From: Flavobacterium sp. KACC 22763
GTDB taxonomy: Bacteria; Bacteroidota; Bacteroidia; Flavobacteriales; Flavobacteriaceae
Direction: 5' to 3'
DNA length: 64,000 bases
Assembly (NCBI RefSeq): GCF_028736155.1
Contig: NZ_CP117879.1
Coordinates: forward strand, 4,030,001-4,094,000
Positions 16,598-25,390 of the stretch are shown here, piece after piece. The notes below the pieces were generated by a model. That model was not told where the DNA came from, ran no database searches, and worked only from the letters and a program-made list of their open reading frames with translations. Every line of letters starts with the position of its first letter. The first letter of the stretch is position 1. A program made the translations under genes and the position numbers.

Positions 16598-17416
16598 TTA
16601 GACTTCTAGGTAATTTCCTGCTGCAAAATCGGCAATTATCTGCTCAACATTTGCTCTATAAGTTTTAGAAAAAGGAATTTTTTTTGTGGAATTTTTTATG
16701 TAACAGATTGAGTTTCCGCTATGAATCCTCGAAATATAATTTCGATTTATCACATAACTATTATGAATACGGATAAAAGGATACGTCAAAACACTTTCAA
16801 AATGCTTTAATGTTTTAAACGCAGTAATCATTTCGCCAGTATTCAAATAAATATCTGTAGAGTTATTATCGGCTTGAAAGTAACAGATATCCGCAGCATT
16901 TAAATACCGATAATCTCCATACGATTTTATACAGATCGTTAATGGTTTTTCAATATTTTGGGGTATTGTAACATTATTGACATTGTCAATTACAATTGAA
17001 GTCTGCTCATCTATTGCATTTGCTGTTTTTGGGGCTAAATTGGCTTTTTTAAGCTTCAAAACAGTTTTCAGCAGATAAATATGTGCAATGGGCTTTAAAA
17101 GATAATCAAATACGCCATATTGAATAGCATCGAAAGCTTTCTCTTTTGTATTTGTAGTAATTATAATTTTGGGAATTTCCTGAAAGAAACGGTGCAATTC
17201 GCTTATAAAAGTCAAAGACAAATGACTTGACGGGTTTTTGGATTCGATTTCTAGAAAAATCAAATCTGGTTTGTGTTCTAAAACCAATTCTAAACCTTCC
17301 TGAAAATTTGAAGCCGAAGCCGTAAAAGATAATTCTGAAAAACCTGAAGCGGCTGTTTGGGTTTTCAAAATACTCTCAGCATCATCATCAATTATAATAT
17401 ACGAATACTTTTTCAA
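16598..17416 (-). CDS. LytTR-family response regulator with Glu replacing the phospho-acceptor Asp
   Basis: The 272-residue protein has an N-terminal receiver fold (residues 4-125) with the acidic triad DDD10-12 and the conserved Lys in LLKPI. The acceptor site reads LIFLEIE: Glu56 takes the place of Asp (codon GAA at 17249-17251). Asp-to-Glu often mimics phosphorylation, so the protein may be constitutively active or use another input. The C-terminal LytTR DNA-binding domain (about residues 160-265) has the usual YLNAADICYFQADNN, YPFIRIHNSYVINRNYI and SKTYR motifs. LytTR proteins bind pairs of direct repeats about two helical turns apart. No partner kinase is adjacent on this transcript. Confidence 0.9.
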   Translation of the reverse strand: MKKYSYIIIDDDAESILKTQTAASGFSELSFTASASNFQEGLELVLEHKPDLIFLEIESKNPSSHLSLTFISELHRFFQEIPKIIITTNTKEKAFDAIQYGVFDYLLKPIAHIYLLKTVLKLKKANLAPKTANAIDEQTSIVIDNVNNVTIPQNIEKPLTICIKSYGDYRYLNAADICYFQADNNSTDIYLNTGEMITAFKTLKHFESVLTYPFIRIHNSYVINRNYISRIHSGNSICYIKNSTKKIPFSKTYRANVEQIIADFAAGNYLEV

Positions 17417-17637
17417 TTTCAGGTTTTATTGGTTTTCTCACGGCGCAATCATAATCAAAAAAATATTCTTAATTGCTATGTAAAGAAAAAAAATTGGTCT
17501 TTATCGTAATACAAATTTAAAATTACGCAATTAAAAAATCTAAGCGATTCATTGTTAACATATTACAGGCAAATGTTAATACATAAGGATGAAATGCACA
17601 AAAAGCCGATAAAATACCAGCTTTTTAAAATCAAAAA

Positions 17638-17669
17638 TCCCAAACTCCTTTACGGAATTTGGGATTTCT
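17638..17669 (-). terminator. glyS terminator
   Basis: AAATCCCAAACTCC (17638-17651) pairs with GGAATTTGGGATTT (17656-17669) with one G-U pair. It lies 18 bp after the glyS stop on the minus strand. Confidence 0.75.
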
Positions 17670-17686
17670 ATAATAGACTGTAAAGA

Positions 17687-19228
17687 TTACATTTTCATTA
17701 ACCAGTTTTTCATCGAAACTTCGTTTTCGATAATACCTCTTAATTCAGCAATTTTTACACGATCTTGTTTCATTGTATCTCTGTGACGAATTGTTACTGT
17801 TTCGTCTTCAAGCGTTTGGTGATCTACTGTAATACAGAAAGGCGTTCCTAAAGCATCTTGTCTTCTGTAACGACGTCCTACAGCATCTTTTTCATCATAA
17901 GCCACATTGAAATCCCATTTCAAATCTTCAATGATTTTTCTTGAAACTTCTGGTAAGCCATCTTTTTTAACCAATGGCAATACTGCTGCTTTAGTTGGCG
18001 CTAAAACTGCTGGCAATTTTAAAACTGTTCTTGTAGAACCGTCTTCTAATGTTTCTTCTTTTAATGAAGTAGCAAAAACTGCCAAGAACATACGATCTAA
18101 ACCTACTGAAGTTTCAACTACATAAGGAACATAGTTTTCGTTTAATTCTGGATCAAAATATTGTAATTTTCTTCCAGAATATTCTTCGTGCGCTTTCAAA
18201 TCGAAATCTGTACGAGAGTGAATTCCTTCCAATTCTTTAAATCCGAATGGGAAATTAAATTCGATATCAGCTGCTGCGTTTGCGTAGTGTGCTAATTTTT
18301 CGTGATCGTGAAAACGGTAATTTTCTTTTCCTAATCCTAAAGACAAGTGCCATTTTAGACGAGTTTCTTTCCAGTACTCGTATGATTTCATTTCTTCTCC
18401 TGGACGCACAAAAAATTGCATTTCCATTTGTTCGAACTCACGCATACGGAAAATAAATTGTCTTGCCACAATCTCATTTCTGAACGCTTTACCTGTTTGA
18501 GCAATTCCAAAAGGAACTTTCATACGGCCAGATTTCTGAACGTTTAAGAAGTTCACAAAAATACCTTGTGCCGTTTCTGGACGTAAATATAAATCCATCG
18601 CATTTTCTGCAGATGCACCCAATTTTGTTCCAAACATCAAGTTAAATTGTTTTACCTCAGTCCAGTTTTTAGAACCCGTTTCAGGATCTGCAATTTCAAG
18701 TTCTTCAATCAATGCTTTCACATCGGCCAAATCACCTGCTCCCAAAGAACGTCCTAAACGCTCTCTAATTTCTTTTTCTTTAGCCAAGTATTCAATTACA
18801 CGAGCATTTGTAGTTATAAACTCTTGTTCGTTGAATGCATCACCAAAACGAGCTTTTGCTTTGTCAATTTCTTTTTGCGCTTTTTGGTGAATTTTTTCAG
18901 CAAAGTCTTCAACCAAAACATCAGCTCTATATCTTTTTTTAGAATCTTTATTATCAATTAATGGATCATTGAAAGCATCAACGTGACCAGAAGCTTTCCA
19001 AGTTGTTGGATGCATCAATATTGCAGCATCAAGGCCGACAATATTTTCATTCATCTGAACCATTGATTTCCACCAATATTCACGGATATTCTTTTTTAAT
19101 TCGACACCGTTTTGTGCGTAATCATATACAGCACTTAAACCATCGTAAACTTCGCTTGACGGAAAAATAAATCCGTACTCTTTTGCGTGCGAAACCACAT
19201 TCTTAAATATATCTTCTTGTTTTGCCAT
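17687..19228 (-). CDS. glyS: Glycyl-tRNA synthetase (single-chain, alpha2 type)
   Basis: The 513-residue protein is a class II aminoacyl-tRNA synthetase charging tRNA-Gly. N-terminal DIFKNVVSHAKEYGFIFPSS and YGL-type start are typical. Motif 1 precedes TWKASGHVDAFNDPL. Motif 2 reads GKAFRNEI, followed by FIFRMREFEQMEMQFF, and motif 3 VETSVGLDRMFLAVF. The anticodon-binding domain follows (LAPTKAAVLPLVKKDGLPE to the end). It is the bacterial/eukaryotic-like dimeric form used in Bacteroidota rather than the alpha2beta2 GlyQS. It is a monocistronic unit divergent from comF. Confidence 0.97.
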   Translation of the reverse strand: MAKQEDIFKNVVSHAKEYGFIFPSSEVYDGLSAVYDYAQNGVELKKNIREYWWKSMVQMNENIVGLDAAILMHPTTWKASGHVDAFNDPLIDNKDSKKRYRADVLVEDFAEKIHQKAQKEIDKAKARFGDAFNEQEFITTNARVIEYLAKEKEIRERLGRSLGAGDLADVKALIEELEIADPETGSKNWTEVKQFNLMFGTKLGASAENAMDLYLRPETAQGIFVNFLNVQKSGRMKVPFGIAQTGKAFRNEIVARQFIFRMREFEQMEMQFFVRPGEEMKSYEYWKETRLKWHLSLGLGKENYRFHDHEKLAHYANAAADIEFNFPFGFKELEGIHSRTDFDLKAHEEYSGRKLQYFDPELNENYVPYVVETSVGLDRMFLAVFATSLKEETLEDGSTRTVLKLPAVLAPTKAAVLPLVKKDGLPEVSRKIIEDLKWDFNVAYDEKDAVGRRYRRQDALGTPFCITVDHQTLEDETVTIRHRDTMKQDRVKIAELRGIIENEVSMKNWLMKM

Positions 19229-19298
19229 AGTGATGCAAAAATATAAAAACTAGCTTTATAAAAAAGAAAAATTATAAAGATTGAAGCTCTGTTTTTGT

Positions 19299-19306
19299 TA
19301 CTTTTG
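19299..19306 (+). promoter_or_regulatory. -7 promoter element of comF
   Basis: TACTTTTG matches TAnnTTTG. It lies 20 bp before the GTG start and a TTG occurs at 19281, somewhat close for a -33 element. The transcript leader would be short. Confidence 0.45.
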
Positions 19307-19326
19307 TAAATAAAATCTCTCTTTTT

Positions 19327-20007
19327 GTGATTAATTATCTAATAAATCTATTTTTCCCTAAAGTCTGTAGCGGATGCCGCTCACTTTTACTTCAGAATGA
19401 AACAGTTTTTTGCACCGTCTGCCGACACGAAATGCCTCTAACCCAATATCATTTAAATCCTAAAAATGAAGCTGTCAAAAAGTTTTATGGTAAAATTGAC
19501 GTTCAATTTGCATCTGCTTTTTTGTATTTCAATAAAAAAGGAATGGTTCAGGAATTAATCCATAATTTAAAATACAAAGGTCATCAAGAAATCGGAACCG
19601 TTCTGGGAGATTGGTACGCTGAAGACTTAAAAGAACTTCAGCTTGAAATTCCTTTTGATGCTGTTATTCCCGTTCCGCTCCATAAAAGAAAATTTAAGGA
19701 ACGGGGATATAATCAAGTTACTACTTTTGGAAAAGCAATCGCATCGGGTTTTGAACTTCCTTTTGTAGAAAATATCCTTGTTAGGAAATTATATACCAAA
19801 ACACAATCCAAGAAAAACCTTTTGGGAAGATCTGAAAATATTGAAAACATTTTTGATGTCAAATTCAGCAAATCTGATCACAATAAACATTTCCTAATTG
19901 TTGACGACGTACTTACAACAGGTGCAACACTTGAAGCATGTTCAAAAGCTTTGCTAAAAATACCTGGTGCTAAGATTAGTATAATCTGTATGGCGATGGC
20001 GCATTAA
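19327..20007 (+). CDS. comF: ComF-family phosphoribosyltransferase-like protein
   Basis: The 226-residue protein starts at GTG. The N-terminus has two CxxC pairs (CSGC and CTVC) of the ComF double zinc finger. The C-terminal PRTase fold includes the PVPLHKRKFKERGYNQ motif and the PRPP loop FLIVDDVLTTGATLEAC. ComF/GntX proteins are needed for DNA uptake in transformable bacteria, where they act in the cytoplasm after the DNA enters; a role in this organism is not proven. No other competence genes are nearby. It converges on the protease gene with only 17 bp between stops and no obvious terminator. Confidence 0.93.
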   Translation: MINYLINLFFPKVCSGCRSLLLQNETVFCTVCRHEMPLTQYHLNPKNEAVKKFYGKIDVQFASAFLYFNKKGMVQELIHNLKYKGHQEIGTVLGDWYAEDLKELQLEIPFDAVIPVPLHKRKFKERGYNQVTTFGKAIASGFELPFVENILVRKLYTKTQSKKNLLGRSENIENIFDVKFSKSDHNKHFLIVDDVLTTGATLEACSKALLKIPGAKISIICMAMAH

Positions 20008-20024
20008 GCTTTGAAACTCAAAAA

Positions 20025-22694
20025 TTAATTCACCAATATTTTTTTCACTTCTTTTCTGTTACCATCAGTAACCGTTACAAAATAAAGGCCTGAAGGCACA
20101 TTTGGCAATTGAATATCTTGAATAAAATATCCTGAACCCTGGAAAGTTCTATCGTAAACATATTTTCCATTAATATCATTAACGTAAACTTTAATCTCGC
20201 TTACTGAATCTCTTTCAAATTGCACTGTAAAAGTTCCTTTGTTTGGATTTGGATACGCAACAAAATCAACATTTTCAAAATCATCATTTCCTAATGTATA
20301 GGTTTTAGTGCAAATATTTACAGATGCAGAATTTATTGTTCCCAAAGAACCTACCTTATCATCAAAAACTCTAAAAGTCCAATTTCCTTGCTGATTTTCT
20401 CCATTAAAAGCACTTAGAGCAGTTGAAGGAATAACAATCTGGCTAGTCGTTGTATTACAATTTAAGGCGGTTCCGCTATCATCAAACTGTAAAGCAAAAG
20501 TTGAATTTGTACTTCCACAGTTTTTATTAAATAAAGTAACCACTGTTCCGCTTGGACTTATGATCTGCATGGTCAGATCTGAAAATCTCGCATGCGTTAC
20601 ATTTACCGAAACATTGACATCAGAAACTAATCCTGAAGAAGCAGGCACAGCAACATTTTTGTTTACATTGACATTGACGTCAGTTGAATATCCACCACCA
20701 AAATTATAAGATGAACAAGATGTTGAAACTGTATATCCTACTGCAAATGGTTTGCTATTTATAGCATAGTAAATATTATTAACTGGTTCTATCAAAAGTC
20801 TGCAGTTGGTTGAAGCATCAATTTCTGGAACTAATATCGTTTCAGAACCGTCATTTGGAGTATTGGCTGCTAAAACTACTGGATATGTTAATCCGCCATC
20901 TACAGACAATTTAATATTTACGTTTGATGATCCTGGTAGTGTATTCGTATTATTTACGCTCCACGTAATCGTTTGTACCGATCCTTTTGCCCACCCCAGA
21001 TTATCGTCTGCTTGTGAAGTTACTGCAAACGGTCCAGCTGCGGCAGTTACAGTTACGACCATAGCATCTGTATTGGTTTGCCCCTTTCCTAAAGCGGCAT
21101 TGTCCCTTCCTGTAAGCGTAAAATTCATTGTTTTTGCAATAGAAGAAACAGATTCCCAACTTGTGGTCAATTGATTATTTAATACCGAACTTAAAGCAGG
21201 CATATAGCGAACTGGTGATGTTGTTGGCGGTAAAGATCTGAACATCGGCCCATCTAGTTTTGTAGGATACGTTAAACTATTACTGCCAAAAGTTGTTGTA
21301 GCACTATCAAATTGTTCCCAAGTATAAGTTATAGAATTCCCTTCAGGATCAGAACCTGTTCCTGTTAAAATAAATGGTGTACTGATTGGAATTGTATAGT
21401 CTGAACCCGCATTTATTACAGGCGGATTATTATCCGTTATAGGTATAGATACTGGACAAGTTTTCCCCGCCAGAATACTCTGTATCTGACTAATACTTGC
21501 ATAAGCAAAATAATCGTCTGAATGGCTCTGAACATCATAATTTGTTATTCCAGCATATCCCATAATGGTTGAACCGCTTCCTGGTTCGTAACACGCTCCA
21601 AATCCTTCATTTGCATGCGAAAAAGTATGCGTTGCACCAAGTTGGTGTCCCATTTCATGAGCAACAAAATCAATATCAAAGTTATCACCCAGAGGTTTCG
21701 CATCTGCAGGAGATGTATAGGCACTACCCTTTCCAACAGAATTGCTAGGAGTCGGACTATCGCATACACAGCCGATACAACTTGCAAGCCCTCCTCCGCC
21801 AGAACCTCCAAACAAATGACCGATATCGTAATTGGCTTCGCCAATAACACTAGTTAACGTTGTCTGCACTTCTTTTGGCCAAGTAGGATTAGTATCAGCG
21901 GCACCTATACTAGGAATAGAATAAGGATCTGTAGAAGCGTCTGTATAAATAACAGCGTCATTATTTGCAACTAAAATTAACTGTACTGCAAGGTCTCTAT
22001 TAAAAATACCATTTACTCTTGTTAAAGTAGCATTCATTCCTGCTAAAGCTCCTGCTTTTGTTCCGCCAAAAAAAGCGGTATATTCTCCTGTACAAGATAA
22101 TGCCAATCTAAGTGTTTTAAATTGTTTGGCATTAGAAGTTGTTCTCGCAGTAGTTGTAGATTTATTTTCAGAAATCAAATTAATCGTTTTACAATCCAAA
22201 AGCGCTCTTGACTCTGCATTGTCTGTCGATTTAAATAAAACGTATTCCGATTTATTGTTTGGGTTCTGCTCAATAAATTCCGTTGGTTTTGCTGTTCTAA
22301 AAACCATAGTCTGCATTCCGATTGGAGCAACGCTAAAATGTATTTTAGCATTTTTATCGTCTATTCCTCGACCTTCATAAGATCTGATTTCTGGATATTT
22401 TGCCTGTAATTCTGGATCAAAATTTGAAGATTCCCAAACCGAAAAACGTTCTAAAATTCCATCCGTATTTGGAATAGTAATTTCCGATGTAGTATTTTTT
22501 GCTGTTTTATTTGATGCTGAAGCGAGCTTCGAACTCAAAAGGCTTGCATTTAACTTATAATATAATTTATTGGAACTTCCCCCATCAGCTTTTCGCGAAA
22601 GCGATGAAGAAGCTACTTTCTGCCATAAAGCATCTTGTGCGTTAATAGTTGCAGAACAGAAAATTAAAAATATATAAAGTAGTTGTTTTTTCAT
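20025..22694 (-). CDS. secreted reprolysin-like zinc metalloprotease with P domain and T9SS sorting tail
   Basis: The 889-residue protein has a signal peptide (cleavage ATINA/QDA), a propeptide-like region (residues 20-190), and a metzincin catalytic domain. The zinc motif is HEMGHQLGATH at about residue 346, with a Met-turn STIMGYAG near 377. A PKD/Ig-like domain (PPVINAGSDYTI, SDPEGNSITYTWEQF) and a P/proprotein-convertase-like domain follow (about 665-800: DLTMQIISPSGTVVTLF, GNWTFRVFDD). The last 80 residues are a type A T9SS sorting domain (VAYPNPNKGTFTVQF, VYVNDINGKYVY, PSGLYFVTV, KKILVN). It is exported across both membranes and likely acts on extracellular or surface protein. Single gene. 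Confidence 0.93.
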   Translation of the reverse strand: MKKQLLYIFLIFCSATINAQDALWQKVASSSLSRKADGGSSNKLYYKLNASLLSSKLASASNKTAKNTTSEITIPNTDGILERFSVWESSNFDPELQAKYPEIRSYEGRGIDDKNAKIHFSVAPIGMQTMVFRTAKPTEFIEQNPNNKSEYVLFKSTDNAESRALLDCKTINLISENKSTTTARTTSNAKQFKTLRLALSCTGEYTAFFGGTKAGALAGMNATLTRVNGIFNRDLAVQLILVANNDAVIYTDASTDPYSIPSIGAADTNPTWPKEVQTTLTSVIGEANYDIGHLFGGSGGGGLASCIGCVCDSPTPSNSVGKGSAYTSPADAKPLGDNFDIDFVAHEMGHQLGATHTFSHANEGFGACYEPGSGSTIMGYAGITNYDVQSHSDDYFAYASISQIQSILAGKTCPVSIPITDNNPPVINAGSDYTIPISTPFILTGTGSDPEGNSITYTWEQFDSATTTFGSNSLTYPTKLDGPMFRSLPPTTSPVRYMPALSSVLNNQLTTSWESVSSIAKTMNFTLTGRDNAALGKGQTNTDAMVVTVTAAAGPFAVTSQADDNLGWAKGSVQTITWSVNNTNTLPGSSNVNIKLSVDGGLTYPVVLAANTPNDGSETILVPEIDASTNCRLLIEPVNNIYYAINSKPFAVGYTVSTSCSSYNFGGGYSTDVNVNVNKNVAVPASSGLVSDVNVSVNVTHARFSDLTMQIISPSGTVVTLFNKNCGSTNSTFALQFDDSGTALNCNTTTSQIVIPSTALSAFNGENQQGNWTFRVFDDKVGSLGTINSASVNICTKTYTLGNDDFENVDFVAYPNPNKGTFTVQFERDSVSEIKVYVNDINGKYVYDRTFQGSGYFIQDIQLPNVPSGLYFVTVTDGNRKEVKKILVN

Positions 22695-22858
22695 ACTCTT
22701 AAAATATAATAATCAAAATTACTTCAATTAATTTGAAATTATATTATCTACACAACAATTATTGTTTTTTAATCGACAAGTCTTCTTATTTCTACAAAAA
22801 TATCCAGTATGCGTTAAAATTCGATTTATCATAGTATTAAATTTAAAAGAGAATAGTA

Positions 22859-22866
22859 TAAATTTG
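22859..22866 (+). promoter_or_regulatory. -7 promoter element of ribF
   Basis: TAAATTTG matches TAnnTTTG and lies 21 bp upstream of the TTG start codon. Confidence 0.45.
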
Positions 22867-22887
22867 CAGCATCTTAAATAATTTGTT

Positions 22888-23835
22888 TTGAAGCTCTTTC
22901 ATTCTATAAACGATTTTCAGTCAACCAAGAAAACAATTTTAACTCTTGGCACCTTTGATGGCGTACATATTGGTCATAAAAAAATTCTGGAACGAATTAC
23001 TCAGAATACTGAAAATGGAAAATATGAAAGTCTGGTCTTAACCTTTTTTCCGCATCCTAGAATGGTTCTTCAGGAAAAATCTGAAATAAGATTGCTGAAT
23101 ACCATTGAGGAAAAAATAAAACTTCTGGAGGCAACGGGAATAGAAAATCTTGTTGTACATCCTTTTAATGAAAGTTTTTCAAGATTAACTGCTGAAGAAT
23201 TTGTTCGAACGATTTTAGTAGAAAAATTCCAGATTCAAAAAATTATTATTGGTCACGATCATCGTTTTGGCCGCAATAGAACTGCAAATATTGATGACTT
23301 GATTGCTTTTGGAATCGAATACGGATTTGAAGTGGAACAAATTTCTGCTGAAGAAATTCAGGACGTTTCGGTGAGTTCGACCAAAATCAGAAAAGCTTTA
23401 AATGAAGGAAACATGGCTTTGGCCAATGAATATTTAGGCTACAGCTATTTCTTGAACGGAACGGTAGCAAAAGGAAAACAACTAGGACGAACTATTGGCT
23501 TTCCTACTGCAAATATTCAGATTGAAGAAGATTACAAACTTATTCCAAAAATTGGCGTTTATGTTGTAAAAGCTATTGTAAACGAGGAAACTGTTTTTGG
23601 AATGATGAATATTGGTTTCAATCCGACGGTCAATGGCGAAAAGCAGACTATTGAAGTTCACTTGTTCAATTTTGACAAAGACATTTACGACCAGAAGATT
23701 GAAGTTTCTTTACTGCATTATATCCGTGAAGAACAAAAATTTGGTTCGCTAGATGCCTTAAAGGCCCAGCTTCATCAAGATCAGGTAGATTCTTTAGCTT
23801 TTATAGGCTCTTCTTTAAAAAATCAGACTGCATAG
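22888..23835 (+). CDS. ribF: bifunctional riboflavin kinase / FAD synthetase
   Basis: The 315-residue protein makes FMN from riboflavin and FAD from FMN, using ATP. The N-terminal adenylyltransferase domain has LGTFDGVHIGHKKIL, FFPHPRMVL, IIGHDHRFGRNR and SSTKIRKAL. The C-terminal riboflavin kinase domain has GKQLGRTIGFPTANI and MNIGFNPTVNG. It is cytoplasmic. The start is TTG: no ATG lies near the family N-terminus KLFHSINDF, and a -7 element sits just upstream. Confidence 0.97.
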   Translation: MKLFHSINDFQSTKKTILTLGTFDGVHIGHKKILERITQNTENGKYESLVLTFFPHPRMVLQEKSEIRLLNTIEEKIKLLEATGIENLVVHPFNESFSRLTAEEFVRTILVEKFQIQKIIIGHDHRFGRNRTANIDDLIAFGIEYGFEVEQISAEEIQDVSVSSTKIRKALNEGNMALANEYLGYSYFLNGTVAKGKQLGRTIGFPTANIQIEEDYKLIPKIGVYVVKAIVNEETVFGMMNIGFNPTVNGEKQTIEVHLFNFDKDIYDQKIEVSLLHYIREEQKFGSLDALKAQLHQDQVDSLAFIGSSLKNQTA

Positions 23836-23873
23836 TTTTTACCGTTTTTAAATCATCGTAGTTATTTTTTTAG

Positions 23874-23881
23874 TAAATTTG
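23874..23881 (+). promoter_or_regulatory. -7 promoter element of the small membrane protein gene
   Basis: TAAATTTG matches TAnnTTTG and lies 52 bp before the ATG, downstream of ribF. Confidence 0.35.
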
Positions 23882-23933
23882 ATAGAACACTGTTTTTCAA
23901 ATATTTACTATTAACTTCTAAAAAATAACCACT

Positions 23934-24371
23934 ATGAAATTACCTAAAGAAATTACCAACGGGTTTTTGATTTTCCTCGGAATTGGCATTTATTTTTTAT
24001 TAATGAATGTACTAGGTTTGGCAGATTTGTTTTATTTGAGAACACTCAATGTTTTCTTTATATTCTATGGTGTTAACAGGACAATGCAGATGAATCTTCA
24101 TGAAGGAGAAACCAATTTTTTATCTAATGCCATTTCTGCAATGACAACTTCTGTAGTTGGTGTCTGCATGAGTGTGTTTGGCTTACTAGTATATAGTTAC
24201 GCTCGAGGCGGAGATGCTTACGTAAGAACTTTATCTGAAACATTTATGTTCGGAGGAAATCCATCGGTGCCAACTTATTGTATCTGTCTATTATTTGAAG
24301 GAATTGCATCTTCTGTAATAGTTACTTTAATGATGATGCTGTATTGGAATAACAAATATGCAGCGGATTAA
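23934..24371 (+). CDS. integral membrane protein of unknown function (145 aa)
   Basis: This small protein has about four hydrophobic helices: near residues 10-30 (GFLIFLGIGIYFLLMNVLG), 35-50, 68-90 (TTSVVGVCMSVFGLLVYSYA) and 113-135 (ICLLFEGIASSVIVTLMMML). There is no signal peptide and no recognised domain. It sits in the inner membrane, probably as a stand-alone gene with a hairpin after it. Homologues appear common in Flavobacterium as hypothetical proteins, from memory only. Confidence 0.75.
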   Translation: MKLPKEITNGFLIFLGIGIYFLLMNVLGLADLFYLRTLNVFFIFYGVNRTMQMNLHEGETNFLSNAISAMTTSVVGVCMSVFGLLVYSYARGGDAYVRTLSETFMFGGNPSVPTYCICLLFEGIASSVIVTLMMMLYWNNKYAAD

Positions 24372-24434
24372 TTTTGAAATCGATTAGATTAAAAAATTAG
24401 TCTAAAGAGTTCACAAATTTCAACAAAATTATTT

Positions 24435-24470
24435 AAATTGCTTGTAGCTCAGAGCCATAAGCAATTTTTT
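24435..24470 (+). terminator. terminator-like hairpin just before the JmjC-like gene
   Basis: AAATTGCTT (24435-24443) pairs with AAGCAATTT (24459-24467), followed by a T-run. It would end the membrane-protein transcript, but it lies only 11 bp upstream of the next start codon. Confidence 0.55.
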
Positions 24471-24481
24471 TATTGAATAGA

Positions 24482-25348
24482 ATGAAATTAAAACAAATAG
24501 AGAGGGTTAAAAAAATCTCTAAAGCAGATTTTATTTCCCAATATGTAAAAAAACAGATTCCAGTTGTTATTGAAGAATTGACCGAAGACTGGCCGGCTTA
24601 TAACAAATGGAAATTATCTTATATAAAAGAAATCGCAGGAAATTCAATCGTTCCTTTGTACGACGATAGACCTGTAAACCACGAAGACGGATTTAACGAG
24701 GCGCATACCACAATGAAAATGAGTGATTACATTGACTTATTGGAAGAAAAGCCTACTAATTACCGTATTTTCCTTTATAATCTAATAAAAGAGGTTCCTT
24801 CTTTAAAAAACGACTTTTTATGGCCCGATATTGGCTTAAAATTAGTCAAGCAAATGCCGATGTTATTTTTTGGCGGAGAAAATTCGAAGGTTTTTATGCA
24901 CTATGACATTGATTATTCAAACATTCTTCATTTTCATTTTCATGGCGAAAAACAATGTATGATTTTTCCTCCAAGCCAATCAAAATTTATGTATAAAGTG
25001 CCTCATGCCTTAATTTCGAGAGAAGACATTGATTTTGACAATCCAGATTATGAAAAATTTCCAGCACTTAAAAATGTTGAAGGTTATATCACTAATCTAA
25101 AGCATGGAGAAATGCTATACATGCCTGAAGGCTACTGGCACTATATGAAATATTTAACCCCAGGTTTTTCGATGAGTCTTCGCTCTTTTCCAAAAAACAT
25201 AGTCAACTTATCTAAAGCAGCATATAATGTATTTATTATGCGACATTTTGATATTATGATGCGGAAAATTCAAGGTCAAAAATGGATTGACTATAAAAAC
25301 GAAAAAGCTCTTAAAGATACACATCAAAATCTACAGCGTGCACTTTAA
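24482..25348 (+). CDS. cupin-like / JmjC-domain 2-oxoglutarate-dependent oxygenase-type protein
   Basis: The 288-residue protein belongs to the Cupin_8/JmjC superfamily: PVVIEELTEDWPAYNKW near the N-terminus, KVFMHYDIDYSNILHFHFHGEKQCMIFPP, then GEMLYMPEGYWHYMKYLTPGFSMSLR. The HxD metal pair (HYD) and the distal His in YWHYM are all present, so it could bind iron and act as a hydroxylase of protein or small molecules. ATG 24482 was chosen; a TTG at 24473 would add three residues. The substrate is unknown. It ends at a strong bidirectional terminator facing the giant adhesin-like gene. Confidence 0.85.
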   Translation: MKLKQIERVKKISKADFISQYVKKQIPVVIEELTEDWPAYNKWKLSYIKEIAGNSIVPLYDDRPVNHEDGFNEAHTTMKMSDYIDLLEEKPTNYRIFLYNLIKEVPSLKNDFLWPDIGLKLVKQMPMLFFGGENSKVFMHYDIDYSNILHFHFHGEKQCMIFPPSQSKFMYKVPHALISREDIDFDNPDYEKFPALKNVEGYITNLKHGEMLYMPEGYWHYMKYLTPGFSMSLRSFPKNIVNLSKAAYNVFIMRHFDIMMRKIQGQKWIDYKNEKALKDTHQNLQRAL

Positions 25349-25350
25349 TA

Positions 25351-25387
25351 AAAAAAGCGGTTGAGAATTTCCCTCAACCGCTTTTTT
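25351..25387. terminator. bidirectional terminator between the JmjC-like gene and the first giant gene
   Basis: AAAAAAGCGGTTGAG (25351-25365) pairs perfectly with CTCAACCGCTTTTTT (25373-25387) around a 7-nt loop. Confidence 0.92.
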
Positions 25388-25390
25388 ATT

